Notes under the pieces: generated by a model
The model's database searches: none
Told to the model about the DNA's origin: nothing
What the model saw: the letters and a program-made list of their open reading frames with translations, nothing else
DNA from: a bacterium UBP8_UBA817
GTDB lineage: Bacteria; Margulisbacteria; Marinamargulisbacteria; SXXA01; SICP01
Direction of reading: 5' to 3'
Assembly: GCA_945888435.1 (NCBI GenBank)
Contig: CAMCZW010000004.1
Coordinates: 19,984-83,983, forward strand
DNA: 64,000 nucleotides
Translations under genes and position numbers: made by a program
In this document: one piece after another, positions 52,936-60,172 of the stretch
How positions within the stretch are numbered: position 1 is the first letter of the stretch
Layout of the letters: the number at the start of each line of letters is the position of its first letter

Positions 52936-53391
52936 ATGATAAGAGTAATAGGACAATTGATTAAATTCCCAAGAACGATAGCCCCCCACGTTCGCAGGGG
53001 AATCACTACTCCCACATCCACATCTGATTCAACTACACCTAATTCGAACAAATTCTTTATAGCTTGTAGTTCAATATATGCGGGAGGTGTCTTATATATT
53101 TTGGCGGGACACCTGATTGAACATATTGAAGAAAAGAAGATACTGGCCCCCTACCGCGAGGCAGTCGAGATATCTCCTGAAAATATACGCTCCCAGATAG
53201 ATTTGGGGGTTAAATCTTTTGAACTTGCTCGGTGGCACGAATCAAAGACTGCATTTGAGCGCGCTGAAAAATTAAGTCAACAGCAAAACATACCTACTCC
53301 GATATGGCTGGAGTCTAAGATTAAAGAGACCTCTAAACATGCTGCGTGGAAGGATACTTGCGATTGGTTAATTGTGATGGGAAGTAAATGA
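52936..53391 (+). CDS. Membrane-anchored TPR-like protein, unknown
   Basis: A 151-aa protein I do not recognise. Residues 1-25 are basic (FPRTIAPHVRRG), residues 26-38 Ser/Thr-rich, residues about 40-60 one membrane helix (FIACSSIYAGGVLYILAGH). Residues 70-120 carry TPR-like helices (IRSQIDLGVKSFELARWHESKTAFERA). The N-terminus looks unlike a cleaved signal. AAGGAG stands upstream and a terminator follows. Base use differs from most genes here, as in the divergent DauR-like gene. Confidence 0.55.
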   Translation: MIRVIGQLIKFPRTIAPHVRRGITTPTSTSDSTTPNSNKFFIACSSIYAGGVLYILAGHLIEHIEEKKILAPYREAVEISPENIRSQIDLGVKSFELARWHESKTAFERAEKLSQQQNIPTPIWLESKIKETSKHAAWKDTCDWLIVMGSK

Positions 53392-53403
53392 TAATTCATT
53401 ACA

Positions 53404-53438
53404 GGCGAACTTCTCACAATAGAGTTACGCCCTTTTTT
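53404..53438 (+). terminator. Rho-independent terminator after the 151-aa gene
   Basis: GGCGAACT (53404-53411) pairs with AGTTACGCC (53423-53431) with one bulged A, and six T's follow at 53433-53438. It overlaps the end of the convergent gene by two bases. Confidence 0.7.
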
Positions 53439-54036
53439 ATTTCGGACGGTTCTTACCTAAAAAGGGGAAAGAAAGCATTAAAGTCGCTAACTGCGGCCAA
53501 AAAATCTTTAAATACTGGGGTAAACCAGAAAAAACCAACTCAAACTGATCTTCAAATTTTCCAGAAAACGATTTCTTAACTTCTTCTCTTAAATTAAAAT
53601 ACACATCCAACGGACCCGCGTCATTCATAACGTTGACATAATTCGCCCACAACTCCTGACGCCCAGGAAACCGATTCTCTAAATGCCGGGCAAGACCTTT
53701 ATCTGTCATCAAAAAAGAAGTCACGGCCTTAAAATCAGCCAATAATGATTGAACAAAAAATCGATGAGACAATACTTGAATATCTAGTTGAGGATCATTT
53801 TCAGTCAATTGAAGATACTTAAGACGCACAGACATCGATATTTTCTGAAGCTGCGTTTCTAAAATCCTCAGATATTTCTCAGTCTGCATACGGACAATAT
53901 CCTCAGTCCAAGCCAAGCGATACTCACGTGGAATTCGAGGATCATCCATAGGCCAGGATATTTCATCCAAAGGCAACTGATGCTCATCAGCTCCTCCAGA
54001 AGATACAAAACGAATATGGCGATTTTCCTCAGACAT
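53437..54036 (-). CDS. Unrecognised soluble 199-aa protein
   Basis: I do not recognise this protein. It is soluble, mostly helical, with an acidic start (EENRHIRFVSSGGADEHQ) and no signal peptide. Charged helices at about 45-75 include YLRILETQLQK. A TATACT -10 with an extended TG stands six bases before the ATG. It is head-to-head with ilvA (66 bp apart) and ends at the terminator above. Its strand bias fits the surroundings, so it looks native. Confidence 0.6.
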   Translation of the reverse strand: MSEENRHIRFVSSGGADEHQLPLDEISWPMDDPRIPREYRLAWTEDIVRMQTEKYLRILETQLQKISMSVRLKYLQLTENDPQLDIQVLSHRFFVQSLLADFKAVTSFLMTDKGLARHLENRFPGRQELWANYVNVMNDAGPLDVYFNLREEVKKSFSGKFEDQFELVFSGLPQYLKIFWPQLATLMLSFPFLGKNRPK

Positions 54037-54067
54037 TTAAGGAGTATATCAAAAAAAATCTTTAAAT

Positions 54068-54102
54068 TTGACGCTGGAAAATAAGACCCGTAAAATCAAA
54101 AT
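54068..54102 (+). promoter_or_regulatory. Leaderless-type promoter of ilvA
   Basis: TTGACG (54068-54073), a 17-bp spacer and TAAAAT (54091-54096) stand six bases before the GTG start of ilvA. This is one of the best promoter matches in the window and leaves no room for an attenuator or T-box. Confidence 0.65.
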
Positions 54103-55626
54103 GTGAAACCAGAACACCTTAAAATCTATACAGAAATTCAAAATAGCCCTGTTTATGATGTGGCCATTAAAACTCCCCTTACCGAAATGCCTTTGTTATC
54201 CGAACGTATGGGTCACCATATTCTACTCAAAAGAGAAGATATGCAGCCTGTTTTCTCATTTAAAATCAGAGGCGCCTATCACAAGATAACCCAGTTATCA
54301 GATGCACAAAAAAACCAAGGTATCATCGCTGCTTCTGCCGGAAATCACGCACAAGGTGTCGCATTAGCCGCAAAAAAACTCAATCTCAACGCTAGTATCG
54401 TGATGCCCGTCACAACCCCAGCCATTAAAGTAAATGCCGTCAAACGCCGCGGCGGAAATGTCATCTTATTTGGTGACAACTATGACGAAGCTTTTGAGCA
54501 TGCAATGCACCTATCCAAACAGCAAAATTTAACCTTCATTCACCCCTTTGATGACCTCCAAACACTTGCCGGACAAGGCACCGTAGGTCTTGAAATTTTA
54601 GAGCAAAGCAAACCACTCCCTGACATCATTTTTGTTCCAGTGGGCGGTGGCGGATTATTGGCGGGCATGTTAATCGCCATTAAAAAAACACATCCTCAAA
54701 TCAAAATAATCGGTGTTGAGCCCGAAGATGCCGCCTGCCTCGATGCCGCATTAAAAGCAAAAAAAAGAGTGATCTTAAAAGAAGTAGGTATTTTTGCAGA
54801 CGGTGTCGCAGTCAAACAAATCGGAGAACACACATTCGATATTGCCAAAGACCTCATAGACGGCTGTATAACAGTTACCACCGATGAAATGTGCGCCGCA
54901 ATCAAAGATATTTTTGAAGAAACCCGCATCATCGCAGAACCCGCAGGGGCACTCTCCCTCGCAGGACTCAAACGGTATATCGATACTCACCCCACAGAAA
55001 AAAATAAAACCTTGGTCGCCATCAACAGCGGGGCCAATGTCAATTTTGACCGGCTGCGCCATATTGCAGAGCGGGCCGAAATCGGCGAAGAAAAAGAAGG
55101 CATCCTCGGCGTCACGATCCCAGAAAAACCAGGAAGCTTTAAACGCTTTTGCGAAACCATTGGTAAAAGGGCCATCACCGAGTTCAACTATCGATATTCG
55201 GACTCAAGCAATGCCCAAGTATTCGTCGGACTCCAACTCAAAAAAGGAAGACCCGAGCTAGAAACCGTCATCCAAAAACTAGAAGAAGCTCACTACCCCG
55301 TCACCAATTTAACCGACAACGAAATGGCCAAGCTCCACATCCGCCATATGGTCGGCGGACATGCCACCCAATTAACTAACGAACGGCTATACCGCTTTAT
55401 TTTCCCAGAGCGACCTGGTGCATTACTCGAATTTTTGAAACAGATTGGGACTCAATGGAATATTAGCCTTTTTCACTATCGCAATCACGGCGCTGATTTT
55501 GGCCGCGTTTTAGTAGGAATTCAAGTAGACGATAGCGATCTACCCAACTTCGAAAAATTTATTCAAACTATCGGATACAGCTGTGAAAATGAATCTGATA
55601 ATCCTGCTTACAATTTATTTCTGTAA
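54103..55626 (+). CDS. ilvA: Threonine dehydratase (biosynthetic)
   Basis: Deaminates threonine to 2-oxobutyrate, the entry to isoleucine. The 507-aa protein has the PLP lysine Lys54 in FSFKIRGAYHK, GNHAQGVA, the phosphate loop VGGGGLLAG, and two C-terminal ACT-like domains (about 330-410 and 425-505) for isoleucine control. A GTG start lies right after the promoter. The last 12 bp overlap the convergent glycosyltransferase gene. leuA and leuB are elsewhere in the window; ilvBCD are not. Confidence 0.95.
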   Translation: MKPEHLKIYTEIQNSPVYDVAIKTPLTEMPLLSERMGHHILLKREDMQPVFSFKIRGAYHKITQLSDAQKNQGIIAASAGNHAQGVALAAKKLNLNASIVMPVTTPAIKVNAVKRRGGNVILFGDNYDEAFEHAMHLSKQQNLTFIHPFDDLQTLAGQGTVGLEILEQSKPLPDIIFVPVGGGGLLAGMLIAIKKTHPQIKIIGVEPEDAACLDAALKAKKRVILKEVGIFADGVAVKQIGEHTFDIAKDLIDGCITVTTDEMCAAIKDIFEETRIIAEPAGALSLAGLKRYIDTHPTEKNKTLVAINSGANVNFDRLRHIAERAEIGEEKEGILGVTIPEKPGSFKRFCETIGKRAITEFNYRYSDSSNAQVFVGLQLKKGRPELETVIQKLEEAHYPVTNLTDNEMAKLHIRHMVGGHATQLTNERLYRFIFPERPGALLEFLKQIGTQWNISLFHYRNHGADFGRVLVGIQVDDSDLPNFEKFIQTIGYSCENESDNPAYNLFL

Positions 55627-57231
55627 AAAGTCTCTCATCTGAGCAAAATCAATTTGATCTGGATGATGTTGAACGGCTTGATTAACCAATACCGCCAATT
55701 CATCCAAACGTTGCTGTGTGTATAAAATCGCAATTAAATTTCGATACGCAAGCGGATAATCACTAAGCGCAATACTCGCCCTAAACAACGCTTCCGCGGA
55801 TTGGACATCCTCCGACCTTAAAAACACCGCGCCAAGATTATTATAGGCAATCCCATACCGGTGGCCTGGACTCGTCTCAATCGCTTTTTGAAAGACAATC
55901 CCAGCATCCTGCACCTGACCGGCTCTAAAAAGTTCAACCCCTAAATTATTGTATAAAACAAAGCCCTTTGGTTCACAGGCAATATCATGCTGATAAAACC
56001 GGATCGGATCTTTCCAATCCAAATTACGATCAAATGTAATCCCACCCAAAACCGCGATACCAAGAAAAAGAAATCCATAAACCATCACAGAAGTCGCAGG
56101 AACCTCCCTAAATTTCTCCTTTACTTGGGTAATTGCAACTCCGACACACCCCAAAACACCTACCAGTGACAAATAAAACCAATGCTCACGGACAGTAGAC
56201 GCCAAAGCAGGAACTACATTATTCACAGGTAAAATACCAACCACTGCAATCAAAATAAACCAAAATAAAATCGTTCTCAGCACCGATTTTTTAAGCCAAA
56301 ACCAGACACCAATCACTAAAATTGGCATCCCAATCCATAAAGAAAGGTTCCAAATGGAAGTCGTCACAAAGTGGTATTCCATATGAAGCGGTACAGGCCA
56401 GAATGACAACTTCAAATAAGTCAAAATAATGCGAGGAAATGTTAATACGCGATCAAAAAATGACGCCTCCGCAATAAAAGAAAGCGTCCTGGACTTAGAA
56501 TCAAGCGACCCCAGATACCTAAATGCAGAAAACAAAATACTCACCGCCACACTTCCCCAGATCATCCAACGGGATATCCGAGACCGTTCAGCAGAAAATA
56601 AATAATCACAGGCTAGCCAAATAAAGGGGACAAACACAATATTTTCTTTAGTCACTAGTGCAATTAAATAACAGCCAACAGCACCCATCAGCCATCTCAA
56701 TCGAGTATCACCTGTATAGTGCAATACAAGCAAAATACTCCCCAAGGCCAATCCAGTCGACATCACATCCCCACGCCCAGAAATATAAGTCACACACTCA
56801 ATCGCAATCGGATGAACGGCAAAAATCACCGCAAGCATCCCCGCTAAAATCGGAGAAAAAAATCGCCTAAAAATCAGCAGTACCAATACGGCATTTCCCC
56901 AATGAAATATCACGCTGGTCAAGCGATACCCTAAAGGATTTAATCCCCAAAACTGATAATCCACGGCAAAGCTTAATATTTGCATCGGACGATAAAACAG
57001 AGACGGATGAAAGGGTTCTCCAAATGCAGATGTCGTAAAAATCTGTCCGATATTCCCCAAACTTCTAATCAGGGTATTCGTGACCACCATCACTTCATCA
57101 TCCCAAATAAACGGGCCATTCAAAACAAATCCATACACAGCAAAAATCGCCGCTAAAATCAGAAGCGCCCAAGACCACCATTTAATCAGAAGTTGGGCCG
57201 GGTTAATTCTCGTAATGAGTGATTGAATCAT
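55615..57231 (-). CDS. TMTC-like GT-C glycosyltransferase with TPR repeats
   Basis: A 538-aa membrane protein from ATG 57231. Residues about 1-380 hold ten or so helices with the GT-C signature FIWDDEVMV at about 45-53 in the first outward loop and HPIAIECVTYISGRGDVMS near 150. From about 415 are TPR repeats (YNNLGVELFRAGQVQDAG, YNNLGAVFLRSEDVQSAE). This matches the TMTC family, which moves dolichyl- or polyprenyl-linked mannose to proteins. Donor and target here are unknown. Its start is only 14 bp from the divergent dehydrogenase start. Confidence 0.75.
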   Translation of the reverse strand: MIQSLITRINPAQLLIKWWSWALLILAAIFAVYGFVLNGPFIWDDEVMVVTNTLIRSLGNIGQIFTTSAFGEPFHPSLFYRPMQILSFAVDYQFWGLNPLGYRLTSVIFHWGNAVLVLLIFRRFFSPILAGMLAVIFAVHPIAIECVTYISGRGDVMSTGLALGSILLVLHYTGDTRLRWLMGAVGCYLIALVTKENIVFVPFIWLACDYLFSAERSRISRWMIWGSVAVSILFSAFRYLGSLDSKSRTLSFIAEASFFDRVLTFPRIILTYLKLSFWPVPLHMEYHFVTTSIWNLSLWIGMPILVIGVWFWLKKSVLRTILFWFILIAVVGILPVNNVVPALASTVREHWFYLSLVGVLGCVGVAITQVKEKFREVPATSVMVYGFLFLGIAVLGGITFDRNLDWKDPIRFYQHDIACEPKGFVLYNNLGVELFRAGQVQDAGIVFQKAIETSPGHRYGIAYNNLGAVFLRSEDVQSAEALFRASIALSDYPLAYRNLIAILYTQQRLDELAVLVNQAVQHHPDQIDFAQMRDFLQK

Positions 57232-57233
57232 GT

Positions 57234-57243
57234 TAGGATTATC
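57234..57243. promoter_or_regulatory. Overlapping divergent -10 boxes
   Basis: TAGGAT (57234-57239) faces right with an extended TG, six bases before the dehydrogenase ATG at 57246. Reading left, GATAAT (complement of 57238-57243), also with an extended TG, stands six bases before the glycosyltransferase ATG at 57231. Both hexamers share two bases, so the two genes cannot easily be read at once. Confidence 0.5.
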
Positions 57244-57245
57244 GC

Positions 57246-58619
57246 ATGAATCGATCACCACATTCTACTATCTATCAATCGGTGGATCCTTACACACAAA
57301 CCAAAGTTCACTTCACACCTACTCAATCCATAAAAGAAGTTCAATTAGTCATCGATCAACTCGACCAAGAGTTCCAAAAATGGTCCAAGCTATCCATTAC
57401 TGACCGCCTCACTCAATTAAGCCAAGTCCTCAAAGAATTAAGCCTCACAATCGACACCCAGGCAGCCATCATCAGCACAGAAATGGGTAAGCCCATCACT
57501 GCAGCCAAAGGCGAAATCGAAAAATGTCTCACTCTGCTCGATTATTACGGCCCCAATTCAGAAGTATTATTAACCCCCGAAACATATGGAGATACAGAAA
57601 GGGTCATCTATCAACCCATGGGCGTTATTTTAGGAATTCAACCTTGGAATTACCCCATTTGGCAGGTATTCCGATTTGCCATCCCCACTCTCATCGCAGG
57701 TAATACCGTTATCATCCGACATGCCCCTAATGTCAGTCTCTCCGCAAAAAGCATTCAATCTTTATTTGATAATGCCAATCTCCCCATTTTAAAATGTATT
57801 TTTTCTGACAATGCAGATACCGAAACCATCATCCAAAATCCAAAAATTAAAGGCCTCGCATTTACAGGGAGCACCCACACCGGCAGCCTCATCGCATCCC
57901 TAGCCGGAAAGCACATCAAGCCATGCGTCATGGAATTAGGTGGCATGGACCCCTTTATCGTCCTAAGCGATGCCAAAATGCCAGACACCGCCATCGCAGC
58001 CGCAAGTGCCAGATGCACCAACTCCGGCCAAGTCTGCACCAACGCCAAACGATTCATCGTTCATGAGTCTCTCGTTGATACCTTCATCAAAGAATATCTA
58101 AAAGCAACAGAAGCCCTCATTGCAGGCGACCCAATGGATCCTAAAACAACCTATGGCCCCCTCGCGAGAAAAGACATTTACGACTCCGTCATTAAGCAAA
58201 TGACCACAAGCATCCAAATGGGTGCAAAAGCCCATACAAGCCCCATCCCAATTCCAGATCAAGGATTATTCATTAAACCAACCCTACTCACCAACCTCAC
58301 GCCAGACATGCCTGTCGTCACCGAAGAAGTCTTTGGCCCAGTAGCAGCCGTAATCCCATTCAAGACGATCGAAGAAGCGATCCAAATCGCAAACAACATC
58401 CCCTACGGCCTTGGGGCCAGCATATGGACAGAGTCCAAATCCTCAGCAGAAGAAATAATCCCAAGAATCGACGCTGGCGCAGTCTTCGTCAATCGGGCGG
58501 TCACCTCCCTCATCCACCTACCATTTGGCGGAACCAAAAAATCAGGCTTCGGACGAGAGCTAGGGCGTTGGGGACTCCACAACTTTTCCACGATCAAAAC
58601 AGTTGTCACCAAATTCTAA
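57246..58619 (+). CDS. NAD(P)-dependent aldehyde dehydrogenase (succinate-semialdehyde dehydrogenase-like)
   Basis: Oxidises an aldehyde to the acid. The 457-aa protein has MGVILGIQPWNYP, the cofactor loop FTGSTHTG, catalytic Glu230 in MELGGMDP and nucleophile Cys264 in SGQVCTNAKRF, and EEVFGPVAAV. It resembles the YneI/GabD group. The substrate cannot be told from sequence; the neighbours give no clue. A tRNA-Glu promoter starts inside its last codons. Confidence 0.9.
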   Translation: MNRSPHSTIYQSVDPYTQTKVHFTPTQSIKEVQLVIDQLDQEFQKWSKLSITDRLTQLSQVLKELSLTIDTQAAIISTEMGKPITAAKGEIEKCLTLLDYYGPNSEVLLTPETYGDTERVIYQPMGVILGIQPWNYPIWQVFRFAIPTLIAGNTVIIRHAPNVSLSAKSIQSLFDNANLPILKCIFSDNADTETIIQNPKIKGLAFTGSTHTGSLIASLAGKHIKPCVMELGGMDPFIVLSDAKMPDTAIAAASARCTNSGQVCTNAKRFIVHESLVDTFIKEYLKATEALIAGDPMDPKTTYGPLARKDIYDSVIKQMTTSIQMGAKAHTSPIPIPDQGLFIKPTLLTNLTPDMPVVTEEVFGPVAAVIPFKTIEEAIQIANNIPYGLGASIWTESKSSAEEIIPRIDAGAVFVNRAVTSLIHLPFGGTKKSGFGRELGRWGLHNFSTIKTVVTKF

Positions 58620-58631
58620 ATTTGTTATAGT
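58603..58631 (+). promoter_or_regulatory. Promoter of tRNA-Glu
   Basis: TTGTCA (58603-58608), a 17-bp spacer and TATAGT (58626-58631). Transcription would start near 58638, about 12 bp before the tRNA. Confidence 0.6.
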
Positions 58632-58649
58632 TTTCGCCTACCAATTGAC

Positions 58650-58724
58650 GGCCCCATCGTCTAGCGGTTAGGACACCAGATTTTCATTCTGGCGGCCGGA
58701 GTTCGATTCTCCGTGGGGCTACCA
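58650..58724 (+). tRNA. tRNA-Glu (anticodon TTC)
   Basis: A complete cloverleaf. The acceptor arms are GGCCCCA and TGGGGCT (first pair G-T), the D arm holds the TAGCGGTTAGG loop, and the anticodon stem CCAGA/TCTGG encloses TTTTCAT with TTC at the anticodon. The T arm is CGGAG-TTCGATT-CTCCG. The 3' CCA is encoded. This is a substrate of MnmA. Confidence 0.96.
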
Positions 58725-58791
58725 TCCTTCGCAGTGTTTTGCGACAATCACCTAAATTAGAATTAATGTGCTACGGCTGGCAGGCCAACTT

Positions 58792-60069
58792 TTACTTATT
58801 AGCAGTTCGTTTTCTTACATAAATAATAAGTCGCGCCGCGCGATGGTGAGTAAAAAAGCTCCACATCCATGAAAACATCACAGCTACCCTGCTTCTAAAA
58901 TCGATCAAAAACCACACATGAATCAGCGACCAGGCTAACCAGGCCAATAGCCCAGTGAGCTTAAGAGGCCCTATAACAGCAATTGCACTCGCTCTACCGA
59001 TGGTGGCCATAGACCCTTTATCCATATATTTAAAAGGCCGCTCTCCAGACTTAGGCTGGCCATGGAGTCGTTTCAAAATTAATTTGGCGACATATCTTCC
59101 CGCTTGAGCAGCTGCTGGCGCAATACCAGGAACGGTCTTTCCATTGGCGTCCATTAATGAGACACAGTCCCCAATACAAAAAACATGATCATCATCGGGA
59201 ATAGAGAAATCAGGACGCACTTTGATTTGCTTGGATCTCGTCAGCTCAACACCCAATTTAGTCATCAGGGGAGCCGCTTCATTTCCAGCTGCCCAAACAA
59301 TATTGGCCGTCATAATCATTTCATCGCCAAAATAGATTCGGTCCGCCTGAATATCCGTCACCGTTTTCCCACACGTCACTCTCACACCCATCTGATGCAA
59401 ATCACGTCGAGCATGCTCAGAAAGGACTTCTGGATACTGAGAAAGTAATCGAGATCCGCTATCAATCAAAATAATCTTGGCCACTTTAGGGTTAATTTTA
59501 CGAAAATCCTCAACCATGGTTTTTTTGGTAATTTCAGCAATCGCACCCGCCATTTCTACGCCAGTAGGACCACCGCCGACTACTACAAATGTGAGATATT
59601 TTGCAATCTCTTCGGGTGTTTCAGCACGCTCGGCTTTTTCAAAGCTCAATAAAATTTTCTCTCTAATTCTCAACGCATCATTGAGTGTTTTAAGACCAAA
59701 GGCATGTTCCTCCCATTCAGGATGTCCAAAATAGGAATGTCTAGCCCCCACCGCTACAATCAAATAATCATAAGAAAATTTTCCACCATCTTCCAAAATC
59801 ACTTCTTTGGCAGAACGATCAATATCACACACATTACCCATCACAACACGGATATTAGAAGATTTACTAAAAATGGATCTTAAAGGATATGCGATATCAG
59901 AAGGAGACAATGCCGCAGTGGCCACTTGATATAAAAGAGGCTGAAAAAGGTGATGATTGCGCTTATCAAGTAAAACGACTTTGACATTCGGCAAATCAGA
60001 CAGTTGTTTCGCAGCTGCAACGCCACCAAATCCACCACCGATAATAACAACTTTTTTAATTTGGCTCAT
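58792..60069 (-). CDS. ndh: Type II NADH dehydrogenase
   Basis: Passes electrons from NADH to quinone without pumping. The 425-aa protein starts MSQIKKVVIIGGGFGG, with the FAD loop at 11-16 and the second loop VVVGGGPTGVEMAG for NADH. YQVATAALSPSDIAYP and a C-terminal hydrophobic anchor region (LLAWLAWSLIHVWFLIDF) fit the family. The start used is the ATG at 60069; a GTG one codon earlier (60072) stands seven bases after TGGTATACT and may be the leaderless start. A reading from 60183 has no support. Confidence 0.93.
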   Translation of the reverse strand: MSQIKKVVIIGGGFGGVAAAKQLSDLPNVKVVLLDKRNHHLFQPLLYQVATAALSPSDIAYPLRSIFSKSSNIRVVMGNVCDIDRSAKEVILEDGGKFSYDYLIVAVGARHSYFGHPEWEEHAFGLKTLNDALRIREKILLSFEKAERAETPEEIAKYLTFVVVGGGPTGVEMAGAIAEITKKTMVEDFRKINPKVAKIILIDSGSRLLSQYPEVLSEHARRDLHQMGVRVTCGKTVTDIQADRIYFGDEMIMTANIVWAAGNEAAPLMTKLGVELTRSKQIKVRPDFSIPDDDHVFCIGDCVSLMDANGKTVPGIAPAAAQAGRYVAKLILKRLHGQPKSGERPFKYMDKGSMATIGRASAIAVIGPLKLTGLLAWLAWSLIHVWFLIDFRSRVAVMFSWMWSFFTHHRAARLIIYVRKRTANK

Positions 60070-60172
60070 CACAAAAATCAGTATACCAAAAACAAACAAG
60101 TCGAGATACTTTTGACGATCATTTTTCCCCCATGATAAAGTAGCCAACAAAATAAGTGGCCCGGAGAAAATC

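Noticed and set aside
53388..53579. 63-aa frame overlapping the 151-aa gene stop by ATGA
   Set aside because: It runs through the terminator at 53404-53438 and over most of the antisense gene end, and its composition looks like chance.
54775..55062. 95-aa minus-strand frame in ilvA
   Set aside because: Antisense shadow; Cys/Phe/Gly-rich as expected from reversed codons.
60118..60172. SAM or cobalamin riboswitch before metE
   Set aside because: The leader is about 30 nt and has no matching core sequence.
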